From DASYSA01 sp036003885 (GTDB lineage: Bacteria > Acidobacteriota > Blastocatellia > UBA7656), in NCBI GenBank assembly GCA_036003885.1, contig DASYSA010000032.1:1-24554 (forward strand): a DNA stretch of 24,554 nt, in the 5' to 3' direction. The notes beneath the pieces are model-generated. The model was not told the origin of the DNA, made no database searches, and was given only the letters and a program-made list of their open reading frames with translations. Every line of letters starts with the position of its first letter. Position 1 is the stretch's first letter. A program made the position numbers and the translations under genes. Positions 7,648-16,505 of this stretch are shown here, one piece after another.

Positions 7648-9792
7648 TCAAAAGAAGAACGCTGCCGACCGCGTCGTGCCGTTCAATACGACCAGCGCAT
7701 TGTTGCCCGCGGGAAGTATAGTGAGACGGCCTTTATAAGATAATGTTCCTGATACGCCATCGATCTCGACTGATTTCGGAACCAGCAGATCACCGTTGAG
7801 TTGGATCAAGGAACTCTCGCTGAAGTTTGCACCATACACAAAGAGTTTCTTCAGAGCCTTAATCTTGACCCTTGAGATTGTCGGCGTCGGCGGAGCTCCC
7901 GGATCGGTCACCGTGATCCTCAGTCGCTTTGAGTCTGACTTGTCCGGGCTGGACGTGAAATCAAAGACCTGAACCCCGAAGTCAAAATTACCGCTCGTTG
8001 TCGGAGTGCCCACTATTGCGCCGCTCGTCGAAAGGCTCAGCCCCGGTGGAAGCGCCCCGCTGATCAGACCCCAGTGATAGGGCTGCAGTCCGCCAAGAGC
8101 GTCCAGCTGCTGCTTGTAGGCTCGTCCTACCTTGCCCTCAGCCAGAGCAACGCTCGTGATCGACACAGGTCCCTGTCCGCCTCCTGCTCCACTGATGGTG
8201 ATGGAGATGTTCGGACTCAATGGGCCGAAGTATCCAATACCCTCCTGAAGCATCCGCCACTGGAAGTTGTAGGCCCCAGTTGCCGCGGGCGCGGTTACAT
8301 TGAACGCGAAGGTCACGTCACTCGCCGGGGCGACCGGCCCGGGGAGACTCACGCGGTTCAGTCCCCAGGTGAAGCTGTCCTGTGGGTTCTGCGCTCCGAG
8401 CCTGTAACCTGCGGACGGCAGCCATGTCGATGCCCCGGAGTTTCGCATGGTGACATAGACCGTGTAGCTCTGGCCCCCCGTCATCTCCGTCGGCGCGGTC
8501 TGAGTTACGAACGCCGCGTCGTTTGGTCCTCCGCCCGTAGGAGGAGGAGGGTTTCCTGCGGACGGATAGATCGCAAGCACGCCTGCTATATCATCCGCCC
8601 TCGGTCTTGCCTCAAAACCGCCACCGTGTGCCGCATACCACATAATCGCCGACTGATCGAGCGAATGATCAAGCCCTATTGAATGGCCAAGCTCGTGACA
8701 GGCGCATTCAGCGAGGTTCGCTGAAGTTCCGAGAAAGCAGTCCATTCCTCTGTTGAACACCACATCGGCTTCCGTAATGCGATTGAAGGTTCTTCCACCC
8801 ACCACCCTGGATTCGTACGTGTAGGCCACACTTGTTGCCGCTACGACTCCCTGGCATCCGCCGACAGGCGGATCCAACTGATTCCTGCAGTCACCGAACG
8901 AGATCGTGTTCGAGCCGTCACCTTCCCAACCGCATCTGGTCGTCTGTCCTCCGACCTGCAAGCGGATGTTGGCGCCGCTCTGGCTCCACGCACTCATGGC
9001 GCGCGCCAGCTCAGCCGAGCCGCCACCCGCTATGGGTGAATTAGCCGGGTTGACGTAGTAGGTGATGGGCTGCGCCGAGTCGGCTTCCATCCACCTGAGA
9101 CCTCCGGCGATAAGCACGAAGCTGGGAGAGTAAGCGGCGGCGCTGCGTTTTACTCGCTTGTATTCAGACGGGATCGCGATGACGGGCCTATCTCTTCGCT
9201 CGTCCTCGATCCGCGCAACCTCGAGTGCCTCGCGTTGCAGAGTCTGTTGGAGGTTGTCAAGATATTCATCAAGCGGCGCCCGATCGGTTATCGGCTCGAC
9301 GGTTCGAAGCGCTGAGATCTCAACTTCCGCTGACGCGTCCCACCTCGTTACCGTTTTTCGTCCGGTTATGCTGTCCTCTGCAATCCTGAACATGCCCATG
9401 AAAGAGTGCGCTACATGCAGGCTGCCATCAGGGGCCGTGTTCAAATAAAGCATGACTTGCTGACCCTGCGAGAAATCCGGCTGACCGAAAACACGCATTC
9501 CTCCCGACCCGAAGGTCCCCCCGATCTGCTTAAGAACTACTCGTGATGTTGCGAGCTTCCCTTTGAGGATCCGATCGACCTGCACCTCGACGTAGGTCCA
9601 GGCTACACGTTCGGTGTCGTCCCAGGCACTCATTACCGAAGTCACGTCACCCGTGACTATGACTCGAGAGTCCAAGGCAAGGTTTCTATCCGAAAGCATC
9701 ACAACTTTGGTGGCGCTGGCAGATGAAGCCAGGACGCAAATCGCAACGAAGAGGATCGCTGTCTGAATCAGTTTCCCGCATGCCCGCTTCAT
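7648..9792 (-). CDS. secreted matrixin-like zinc metalloprotease with NBR1-like, Ig and TIG-like domains
   Basis: A 714-residue protein with a signal peptide (1 to about 27, ending SSASA). The start is ATG 9792 because GGGAGG precedes it by four bases and the signal peptide begins there; the frame is open further upstream. Residues about 28-170 form an N-terminal domain I do not recognise. The matrixin/M10-like catalytic domain covers about 235-412, with the zinc motif HELGHSIGLDHS (H366, E367, H370, G373, H376) and a Met-turn at M384 in SAIMW. After a PPPPTGGG linker come an NBR1-type beta-sandwich (about 428-530), a putative Ig (He_PIG) domain (about 545-632, LPPGLSLSTSGAIVGTP) and a TIG-like tail (about 645-714). 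It should hydrolyse proteins outside the cell or at the surface. A sigma-70-like promoter and a roughly 200-base structured leader lie upstream. Confidence 0.9.
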   Translation of the reverse strand: MKRACGKLIQTAILFVAICVLASSASATKVVMLSDRNLALDSRVIVTGDVTSVMSAWDDTERVAWTYVEVQVDRILKGKLATSRVVLKQIGGTFGSGGMRVFGQPDFSQGQQVMLYLNTAPDGSLHVAHSFMGMFRIAEDSITGRKTVTRWDASAEVEISALRTVEPITDRAPLDEYLDNLQQTLQREALEVARIEDERRDRPVIAIPSEYKRVKRSAAAYSPSFVLIAGGLRWMEADSAQPITYYVNPANSPIAGGGSAELARAMSAWSQSGANIRLQVGGQTTRCGWEGDGSNTISFGDCRNQLDPPVGGCQGVVAATSVAYTYESRVVGGRTFNRITEADVVFNRGMDCFLGTSANLAECACHELGHSIGLDHSLDQSAIMWYAAHGGGFEARPRADDIAGVLAIYPSAGNPPPPTGGGPNDAAFVTQTAPTEMTGGQSYTVYVTMRNSGASTWLPSAGYRLGAQNPQDSFTWGLNRVSLPGPVAPASDVTFAFNVTAPAATGAYNFQWRMLQEGIGYFGPLSPNISITISGAGGGQGPVSITSVALAEGKVGRAYKQQLDALGGLQPYHWGLISGALPPGLSLSTSGAIVGTPTTSGNFDFGVQVFDFTSSPDKSDSKRLRITVTDPGAPPTPTISRVKIKALKKLFVYGANFSESSLIQLNGDLLVPKSVEIDGVSGTLSYKGRLTILPAGNNALVVLNGTTRSAAFFF

Positions 9793-9837
9793 AAGGCCTC
9801 CCGGAGAATTACCTAAGTTCCGATTCGCCAGCACGCC

Positions 9838-9994
9838 GATGGGAGTCGCGCTGTCTACGGTTTGTCAGGACTGTTCGGGCCATCAAAGGCGCACTAGTTT
9901 GTGGGCCTTCTGGCCGGTGATCACCCCTGCAGTCTTCCACAAAGGAAGGCTCCGGGTGATTAGGTTTTACAGAATGGAAGCCTGACGTACTTCC
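9838..9994 (-). promoter_or_regulatory. structured 5' leader of the metalloprotease gene
   Basis: The leader between the candidate promoter and the metalloprotease start holds several stems. GGAAG 9976-9980 pairs with CTTCC 9990-9994. ATCACCC 9920-9926 pairs with GGGTGAT 9954-9960 and encloses CTTCC 9934-9938 with GGAAG 9944-9948. GGCC 9904-9907 pairs with 9912-9915, and GATGG 9838-9842 with CCATC 9880-9884. No known riboswitch consensus was recognised. It could be a cis-regulatory RNA or simply a folded leader. Confidence 0.35.
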
Positions 9995-9996
9995 GC

Positions 9997-10025
9997 ATTC
10001 AACCATAGGCCGGTAAGGGTGTCAA
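9997..10025 (-). promoter_or_regulatory. sigma-70-like promoter of the metalloprotease gene
   Basis: On the minus strand TTGACA (10025-10020), a 17-base spacer and TTGAAT (10002-9997). The -35 box is perfect and the -10 matches TATAAT at four of six positions. Transcription would begin near 9990, giving a leader of about 200 bases. Confidence 0.45.
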
Positions 10026-10198
10026 GAATTGACTTTTGCACCCTGCGCATTGTGCGGCGAACTACGACCGCTACGCGACGCTTTTGAATTGATAATCGAG
10101 TGCTGCTTTCGCCGGCAGCCACAGCCTCGATGAATGAGTGCCGTCTGAAAAAAACCGTGTGTGCGATTGATCGTGGCTGTCCGTGAGGGGCATTACAG

Positions 10199-10272
10199 CC
10201 TGAAGGGCCCGAGGCGCGGAGACATCCGGATCTCTAATGGGCAACCGGAGGATATGGCTCCGCGCCTTCAGG
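10199..10272. terminator. long imperfect inverted repeat 3' of the glycine-zipper gene
   Basis: The right arm CTCCGCGCCTTCAGG (10258-10272) pairs completely with 10199-10221 if a seven-base insertion in the left arm is looped out. The loop contains a shorter nested pairing (CCGG 10227-10230 with 10245-10248). It begins about 23 bases beyond the stop of the minus-strand glycine-zipper gene, so termination or 3'-end protection is the simplest role. There is no U-tract on either side. Confidence 0.4.
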
Positions 10273-10294
10273 AGAAACTCAATCTACTCATCTA

Positions 10295-11128
10295 TCACTG
10301 CCTGGTGCGCTTGCCATTCACCAGGGTCCAGATCGCCCCGCCTCCGCCTCCAAGGCCGGCTCCTGCAAGCGCTCCCCTCTTACCCCCGGCTAATGCTCCG
10401 ATGCCGGCTCCAGCACCGGCCCCCAGCAGAGTGTTGATCACCATGGACTTACCAGAGACTCGCCGGTTGAACGCGCGGCTCGGATTCTTGGACAGCGCCA
10501 GCGCCGTTCCGCTTCCGCCGCCTACCAGGGCGCCGACAAGAGCGCCCTTCCTGCCTCCAATTGCTCCGCCCAATCCCGCGCCCAGGGCTGCGCCGCCTCC
10601 GATCAATATCGCCTTACGGGTGGTACCGCTGATGCCGCGGTCGATCGGTTTTCGATCGTAAGCGCGGCTGTCGTAGTAGCGGGCGGCCGCTGGTCGCGAC
10701 GCGATTCTGTTCGAAGGGGTGTAACGAGGCGTTGCAGAGTAGCCGGGTTGCCCGCCGGTAACCTCTGAGACTTGGGCGTTCGAGACTCGCGCGTTCGCGC
10801 ACAGTTCGCTGCGCAGCTTGGTCCGCTGTTCCTCTCCATCGCCAAATCCCTGCGTGAAACCGTCGACATAGCCGCGGCTGTTACCCGCCATCGAAGACTG
10901 GTCTGGAAAACTGAAACTCAACGCTCCGGTGCCGAAGCCATCTGCGTACCCGGCCTTGAAATCGTCGAGGTAAGGGCCTGTGTCCGCTTCGGGCTGGACC
11001 GCCGTCGACCTGCGCGCAGCCGAGGGTTCCTCTGTTGTTGAGCTTGAAGGGCTATGGCCACTAAACGCCATGACTCCCGCCGTCGCCAGTACCGCTGCCA
11101 GCATCACCGCAATGAATCTGATCTTCAT
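10295..11128 (-). CDS. exported glycine-zipper protein with GYxDGF repeats
   Basis: A 277-residue protein. The start is ATG 11128 with AGGAGAAGGA just upstream. Residues 1 to about 22 form a signal peptide or membrane anchor. Residues 59-97 hold three aromatic-glycine repeats (GYADGFGTG, GYVDGF, GFGDG). The middle is rich in Ser, Pro, Arg and Tyr (about 110-165). The C-terminal half has two glycine-zipper membrane segments separated by a basic stretch: about 174-210 (ILIGGGAALGAGLGGAIGG) and about 233-268 (LLGAGAGAGIGALAGGKRGA). Glycine-zipper proteins of this type usually associate with the outer membrane or form oligomers in it. No specific function can be assigned. It is the third of six consecutive minus-strand genes when read from the metalloprotease side as second, with a gap of 166 bases to the PPC gene upstream. 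Confidence 0.75.
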   Translation of the reverse strand: MKIRFIAVMLAAVLATAGVMAFSGHSPSSSTTEEPSAARRSTAVQPEADTGPYLDDFKAGYADGFGTGALSFSFPDQSSMAGNSRGYVDGFTQGFGDGEEQRTKLRSELCANARVSNAQVSEVTGGQPGYSATPRYTPSNRIASRPAAARYYDSRAYDRKPIDRGISGTTRKAILIGGGAALGAGLGGAIGGRKGALVGALVGGGSGTALALSKNPSRAFNRRVSGKSMVINTLLGAGAGAGIGALAGGKRGALAGAGLGGGGGAIWTLVNGKRTRQ

Positions 11129-11294
11129 TTTTCCTTCTCCTTTTCGTCAGCCGTCAATGGCGTCAGAATCGAGTCCGCCGTTAGTTCGATCCCACCATTT
11201 AGGATCCCCATCAACCCATATGAGGCAGGGACCGTCGTCCTGAATCTCAGTTGGTCTGCCCATCCGGTCGAACTTAGACTCGAGCCATTTGCTG

Positions 11295-12572
11295 TTACGG
11301 AACGATTAAAGGATTAGACCGTCTATCGTCCGGGGGATTGGCCACCGTGACGACATGTCCAACCTTAACCTTTGCCTTTGCACGCAGCGTACCGCTAGTG
11401 ATGATTGAAGTTTTTACGCGCCTGGAATTGACCTCAATGACGGTTCCTTCGCTGAACCCTGTGCCCACCACCTCGGCGCTCTTCTTCGCCAGCCGTGTAA
11501 CGCTGGTTATCATCGGCGCGCCCTCGGAGGAGACCAGTGAGGCGTTCAGCCTGTAAAAGCCCCTCGAGCTACTCTCGAAAGAGCCGATTCCGATAACGTA
11601 TCGGCCCGTGTGGGGCAGCACGATGTTGAAGCGCGAGTCATCGCCGTCATACTGGTCATTGAAGAAGAACTCCACGCCCGACCCGGGATCGGTCAGATTG
11701 ATTTCGGGATCCAGCCGGGATCCCAGAACCTCGGCATCCACATCCACAATCAGGGTCTGGCCGGCGCTTCCAACGAAGCTATAGAAGTCGACGTCGCTCG
11801 CTCCGTTGACTTCTCCGAAGATTGTTGCGGGCACTTCGGTCAGGCTCTGAGCGACGCTGTTGTTTGGCTCCTGTTCCTCGATATCAATGCCACGGGTGAT
11901 GTTGAGCAGGTAATCGGCTCGCACGTCACCGAGATCGTCAACGTCGGCGATGCCCACGATCAACAGGCCGTCGGCTTGTGGAGTGTATCTGAGGAGTGGG
12001 TCGACCAGCTCGTCGCCCACGCTCCTCGTAAGGAGCTGTCCCGATGAATCGAACAGAGCGATTTCGGGGACGAGCACAGAACTGGTCAATCTTGCCGCGA
12101 ATGCCTCGACGGTGATTTGCTGGCCTGCCAGGGCTCGGAACGCGAAATAATCGACATCCCCGTTGAGACTTATCTTGCCAAAGACGTTGATTGGAAGCGA
12201 GATCCCCTGCGCCACTAGATCGTTGGGCTCGGCCTCGAAGACGTCTCCCCCGCCGGTGCCGAAGCTCTCCATCGTTATCGCAGAAGCTGCCTGACGCACT
12301 GTCGTAAGCGCCGCAGCGCGATCGGCCTTGAGAGTCCTCTGTCGATTGGCTTTCAACGCCAGGGGTGGCGCCCCATCGGGATCGATTCGCCGAAACGCGT
12401 CGCTCCGTTCGAGCATGGCGGTTGGTGTTACGCGATTGTTTTGTCTCTTGCTGCCTGCGTTCCTGTTGATTCCAGGGTCGGAGCTTGCGTCTTGAGCTCC
12501 GACAAAGGTGGCCGCAAGAAGCAGCGCCGCGCAGGTGGCCGCGACTGCAAGCCGCAGTGATTGCGTGAACAT
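11295..12572 (-). CDS. secreted protein with two PPC domains and a TIG-like tail
   Basis: A 425-residue protein. ATG 12572 is chosen because GGGAGGG stands five bases before it and the signal peptide (1-26, ending FVGA) starts there; an upstream ATG at 12602 is possible. Residues about 27-108 are a low-complexity basic linker. Two bacterial pre-peptidase C-terminal (PPC) domains follow: about 111-228 (EAEPND, GDVDYFAFRALAGQQ) and about 231-348 (EQEPNNSVAQ, DVDFYSFVGSAGQT, GRYVIGIG). Residues about 352-425 form a TIG/IPT-like beta-sandwich (ITSVTRLAKKSAEVVGTGFS). No catalytic domain is present. PPC domains usually aid secretion or substrate binding of exported hydrolases, so this may be a surface binding or scaffold protein. 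It lies just downstream of the two-component genes in the same direction. Confidence 0.82.
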   Translation of the reverse strand: MFTQSLRLAVAATCAALLLAATFVGAQDASSDPGINRNAGSKRQNNRVTPTAMLERSDAFRRIDPDGAPPLALKANRQRTLKADRAAALTTVRQAASAITMESFGTGGGDVFEAEPNDLVAQGISLPINVFGKISLNGDVDYFAFRALAGQQITVEAFAARLTSSVLVPEIALFDSSGQLLTRSVGDELVDPLLRYTPQADGLLIVGIADVDDLGDVRADYLLNITRGIDIEEQEPNNSVAQSLTEVPATIFGEVNGASDVDFYSFVGSAGQTLIVDVDAEVLGSRLDPEINLTDPGSGVEFFFNDQYDGDDSRFNIVLPHTGRYVIGIGSFESSSRGFYRLNASLVSSEGAPMITSVTRLAKKSAEVVGTGFSEGTVIEVNSRRVKTSIITSGTLRAKAKVKVGHVVTVANPPDDRRSNPLIVP

Positions 12573-12768
12573 GAGATCCCTCCCGAGTTCCCGCTGCTTC
12601 ATCGTCTCCTGGGCGTACCCCTGGGCTGTGATGATTGCAACGTGATTGGCGTTCGCAGCCCGAGAAAAAGAATTTGTGCCGGTTAACAGGAACCTATTCG
12701 CGCCTTGTCAGCAGCGGAAACTCATAGTTATAGCGCGGAATTCCTCTTTGGCTGGCGCCGGACGCAGA

Positions 12769-14706
12769 CTAATTAAGGGCAGGGAGGACTATCTTAAAGG
12801 TAGTTCCCACACCGACCTCGCTCTCGAAATGAATCCTTCCGTTGTGGAGTTGCACCGCGCGGAATGCCTGGGCGAGCCCGATTCCGGTGCCTCCGTTCTT
12901 GGTGGTGTAATAGAGGTTGAATATGCGGTCGCGGCCTTCAGGAGCGATACCCACTCCTCGATCTGTGACTGTTATGAGCGCCGAACCATCAGGCTCCCGG
13001 GAGGTAGCTACCTTCAGCGGCCCACCCTCCGGCATTGCCTGACAGCCATTAATAATGATGTTCAGGAGAGCTTGCTTGAGCAGATCCGAATCGCACTTTG
13101 CGACCAGAGCGCCCCCAAGAATGTCTCGGCTAATGGTGATACCGCTATCCTGGGCTGCAGTCGAGGCCAGCGCTACCACCTGGCTAACGACTGAATTGAG
13201 ATCAACCGGTTCGAGGCGCACTTCAAGCGGCCTGGTGAAGTTCAGGAAGGTCTGCACCACGCGGTCGAGTCGCTTGATCTCGGTGTCTAGTATCTCCATT
13301 TGAGGACGTGCGTCTCCGTTGCCCGACTCGAGCTTCGACCTCAGAATCTCGAGGTGGATAACCATGGCGTTGAGCGGATTCTTCACTTCGTGAGCTATGC
13401 CGGAGGTGATGCGTCCAAGGTCTGCGAGCTTCTTTGAAAGGTCCCACTGCGACTCGAATCTCTGGAACGACTCATAGTCGCGCAAGCTTATCAGCACGCC
13501 AACAGGCTCGCCGGCATCCTCTATGTACTGCAATGAAGCGATCAACTGGCGAGAATTGGCTGCCCCCTGCACGTGCACCGTGGTCCGGGCGATCGAACTA
13601 CGCTCCCGAAATGCCTGCTCCAGCAGAATCACCAGCGGGTGATCATCTCCCAGGGTTTCATCCACCGGCAAGCCGGTGATCTCGATATCTCCGAGTCCGA
13701 GGATTCGTTCGGCGTCCGGACTGGCGAGAATGACCCGACCTTCCCGGTTTATCAGGAGCAATCGTTCTTCCAGGTGGCTGATTACCTGTCGAAGGCGGCC
13801 GCGCATGAGCTCCAATTCCGTGCGCTCCCCGGCCAGCCGTTCGCCCAGTTGCCTTAATCGAGTGGTCACTCCCGTAACCGTCTCGTCTCGGCGAAGCCTC
13901 GCGTCGCCGATAGCGCTGGCGCCGCCATGCTCGAGGTTGTCAATGCTTGTCGAGATTGCTTTGAGTGGTTTGAGCAGCAAGTTCGCAGAACTGATCGCCA
14001 CTATGAAGGCGAGCACAATCGCTATTGTCCCGATCACAAGGCTCGTTTTGATGGGCGAAAGCAGCTCGCCCCGGACTACGCCCGCGGACACGCCTATGTG
14101 AAGCTCGGCGATGAAGGAGCGATCGTCGGTCGTCAAAGGATGTCGGAGTTCGTATATCGGTTCACCCAGAAAGACCCGCGAGAGTTGGGTCAGCCTGTTA
14201 CCGACCGCCAGCTCACTCAGATCCGGCCGGGTGGAAGGGATCTCGCCGATCATGTGCCTGTTAGCAGCGAGCTCGTTGCGGCCCGATGCGTCATTGACGA
14301 TGCGGCCGCTGGCGCCGGTGATGTAGAGGTAGGTGATAGTCCGGTAGGTGACAATGTTTGATTCCATCAGGCTTCGCACACTCGACTTCTCACTCGCGAG
14401 AGCGTGGTAGACATCCTGGTCAATCGAGACCTCGTGCGCGAGCTGCTGCTGCACGGCGTACGCGATCTGGCTGGAAAGCCGTTCCGCTTCTTCCCGGGTG
14501 CCGCTGATGATTACCCCTGTCATGTATGCCGTATTCGCTAAGGTTATTATCGCAACCACGAACGCCACCAACATCGTTACCATTGCCACCTGGCGAGTGC
14601 GAACGCCGAGCCGGAACCACTGCGAGACCCAGGGGCGGCCGGCAGCATTTCCCTGCGTGTCCTCTCCTGTAATGCGCTGTTCGCGGGCTGTTATCGTGCT
14701 TTCCAT
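12769..14706 (-). CDS. membrane sensor histidine kinase, NtrB/AtoS-like
   Basis: A 645-residue sensor kinase. Its order is: cytoplasmic N-tail (1-39), TM1 (about 40-62), a periplasmic sensor region of about 155 residues, TM2 (about 221-246), HAMP (about 246-298), a PAS domain (about 305-415), HisKA with phospho-acceptor H439 in SGIAHEVKNPLNAM, and HATPase_c (about 530-643) with the N box NIIINGCQAM and G boxes DRGVGIA and GGTGIGLA. All motifs needed for autophosphorylation are present. The partner is the sigma-54 response regulator encoded 91 bases upstream on the same strand, so the two are likely co-transcribed. ATG 14706 has no obvious ribosome site, but no better start precedes TM1. The ligand is unknown. 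Confidence 0.93.
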   Translation of the reverse strand: MESTITAREQRITGEDTQGNAAGRPWVSQWFRLGVRTRQVAMVTMLVAFVVAIITLANTAYMTGVIISGTREEAERLSSQIAYAVQQQLAHEVSIDQDVYHALASEKSSVRSLMESNIVTYRTITYLYITGASGRIVNDASGRNELAANRHMIGEIPSTRPDLSELAVGNRLTQLSRVFLGEPIYELRHPLTTDDRSFIAELHIGVSAGVVRGELLSPIKTSLVIGTIAIVLAFIVAISSANLLLKPLKAISTSIDNLEHGGASAIGDARLRRDETVTGVTTRLRQLGERLAGERTELELMRGRLRQVISHLEERLLLINREGRVILASPDAERILGLGDIEITGLPVDETLGDDHPLVILLEQAFRERSSIARTTVHVQGAANSRQLIASLQYIEDAGEPVGVLISLRDYESFQRFESQWDLSKKLADLGRITSGIAHEVKNPLNAMVIHLEILRSKLESGNGDARPQMEILDTEIKRLDRVVQTFLNFTRPLEVRLEPVDLNSVVSQVVALASTAAQDSGITISRDILGGALVAKCDSDLLKQALLNIIINGCQAMPEGGPLKVATSREPDGSALITVTDRGVGIAPEGRDRIFNLYYTTKNGGTGIGLAQAFRAVQLHNGRIHFESEVGVGTTFKIVLPALN

Positions 14707-14797
14707 TCGGAGATAAGCTTGATGAAGGATCGCGGTGGGTTATCGATCGTTCATCGTTTCATGGTTGAGTTGCTACAAACGAAACTCAGTTAATGGC

Positions 14798-16177
14798 TCA
14801 TCCTTCATCGCTGGCAGTCTCCTGCCGGTATGCCTTCAGCTTGTTGTGCAGTGTCTTGAGGCTGATGCCCAGCACATCGGCGGCCCGCGTCTTGTTGTAG
14901 TCGGTGCGAGACAATGTACTGAGTATCATCCTTCGTTCAACCTCATCGAGGGGCGTTCCGACTGGAATCGTCACTACATCCGCGCTGGATGACGCTTCCT
15001 GGTGTGTGAGGTGCGAACCAAGGTGCCGGCTTTCGATCTGCTCGGCTTCACAGATGACCACGGCCCGTTCGATCACGTTGCGAAGCTCGCGTATGTTGCC
15101 CGGCCAGTTGTAGCCAAGCAGAGCCTCCATTGCCGCGGTTGAGATCAGACGCGCCGTTCTGTTATGGCGCTGGCTCAACTCCTCGATCATGCGTTGAACG
15201 AGCAGCGGAACATCGTCGCGGTGCTCGCGCAACGGGGGCAACTTGATTGTAATTACGTTGAGGCGGTACAGCAAATCGTCTCTCAACGTTCCTTGCTGGA
15301 CCGCTTTCGCTGGATCCTTATTAGTGGCGGCAATGACTCGCACATCGACAATTGTCTCTTTCGCCGATCCTAATCGACGGAGGGTTTTGTCCTCGAGTAC
15401 TCGAAGAAGTTTGGCCTGCAGCAGGAAGGGCATCTCCGCTATTTCGTCCAACAGGAGCGTCCCATTGTTGGCAAGCTCAAAGCACCCTATCCGCCTTTCG
15501 GCCGCCCCGGTAAAGGCGCCCTTCTCATGGCCGAAAAGCTCGGACTCCATCAATGTCTCGGGCATCGCCGCGCAGTTGATTGCAATAAATGGCTGGTTCG
15601 CGCGAGGACTCAACTTATGAATCGTGCGAGCGACCATCTCTTTTCCGGTGCCCGATTCACCCGTAACCAGAACTGAAACTGAACTCGGCGCAACCTGCTC
15701 GATGAGGGTGTAGATCTCCCGCATCGCGTTCGAGCTGCCGACCATATCTCCGAAAGCACCGTACTCGCGCAGCTGCCGCCGGAGCATATCGTTCTCGCGC
15801 CGCGCGCTGCTGTACTCGGCAGCCTTCCTTAAGACCAGTTGCAGCTTGCGCGTTTCGATCGGCTTCTCAAAATAGTAGAACGCGCCCTCATCCTTGACCG
15901 ACCTGATCGCAGCCTCGACCGAACCCTGTCCAGTCAAGAGTATGACCGACGTTTCAGGGTGCTCCTGTCTGATATCGGCGAGCAACTGGAACCCATCGAG
16001 GTTAGGCATGACTACATCGGTGATGACCACGAGCGGAGCGAACTTGTCGACCCGCTGCAGAGCATCGCGGCCATCAGCGGCGGTGTCGGTTACGTAGCCC
16101 CAACTGGCGACAAGCTCGCTCAATCCGTGACGCGCCGATTCCTCGTCATCGACTATGAGCACTCGCTGATCGGACAT
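14798..16177 (-). CDS. NtrC-type sigma-54-dependent response regulator
   Basis: A 459-residue activator of sigma-54 RNA polymerase. Receiver domain 1 to about 118: acidic pocket D10/D11, phospho-acceptor D54 in ITDVVMP, T82 and K105. AAA+ domain about 142-375: Walker A GESGTGKE (173-180), the sigma-54 contact loop GAFTGA (220-225), and Walker B LLLDEIAEM. A Fis-type HTH lies at the C-terminus (about 420-455, TRAADVLGISLKTLHNKLK). ATG 16177 is chosen because MSDQRVLIVDDEE is the normal start of such receivers; the frame is open to a TTG at 16213. Its kinase partner is encoded directly downstream. The FG-GAP gene beyond it has a sigma-54 promoter and is a plausible target. Confidence 0.94.
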   Translation of the reverse strand: MSDQRVLIVDDEESARHGLSELVASWGYVTDTAADGRDALQRVDKFAPLVVITDVVMPNLDGFQLLADIRQEHPETSVILLTGQGSVEAAIRSVKDEGAFYYFEKPIETRKLQLVLRKAAEYSSARRENDMLRRQLREYGAFGDMVGSSNAMREIYTLIEQVAPSSVSVLVTGESGTGKEMVARTIHKLSPRANQPFIAINCAAMPETLMESELFGHEKGAFTGAAERRIGCFELANNGTLLLDEIAEMPFLLQAKLLRVLEDKTLRRLGSAKETIVDVRVIAATNKDPAKAVQQGTLRDDLLYRLNVITIKLPPLREHRDDVPLLVQRMIEELSQRHNRTARLISTAAMEALLGYNWPGNIRELRNVIERAVVICEAEQIESRHLGSHLTHQEASSSADVVTIPVGTPLDEVERRMILSTLSRTDYNKTRAADVLGISLKTLHNKLKAYRQETASDEG

Positions 16178-16449
16178 AGAGATGAAGTTTAGCACAGACC
16201 TAACCAAGCTCAACGTCTATCGGTGGAGATGAGCAGCTGGCACTTCGGCTCGTGGAGCCTGATGAGCCATTGCACCTCCGATGACTCGGTTGCATAAGCT
16301 GCGAAAATCGAAGCGGGCCATGAGGATTTGGCCGAGAGCAAGATGATCGGGGTCTTGTGGGCGGAAGGTCAGGATCGTTCCCGATGATGAGCCGCTCACT
16401 GCATTGGGTGCGATCAATTACATTCTATCGTTCAATACCGAGACGAACG

Positions 16450-16484
16450 CGCCAGAGATCGGGCACGCAGCCCGATCCCTGGCG
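16450..16484 (-). terminator. strong hairpin downstream of the FG-GAP gene
   Basis: CGCCAG, one mismatched base and GATCGGGC (16450-16464), a five-base loop, then GCCCGATC, one base and CTGGCG (16470-16484). That is 14 base pairs with a single mismatch. It begins 22 bases past the stop of the FG-GAP gene and precedes the response-regulator gene. No U-tract follows on the minus strand, so it may be a rho-assisted terminator or a 3' stabilising stem. Confidence 0.5.
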
Positions 16485-16505
16485 ATGAAGTTCGACCTCG
16501 GATTC

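Noticed and set aside
10161..10661. 166-codon proline-rich open frame on the plus strand
   Set aside because: It is the antisense shadow of the glycine-zipper gene; Gly codons read in reverse give Pro/Ala runs, and it has no export signal or ribosome site.
16236..16251. TGGCAC upstream of the response regulator as a sigma-54 promoter
   Set aside because: It lies on the plus strand, pointing away from the gene, and the -12 position reads CTCG, not TTGC.
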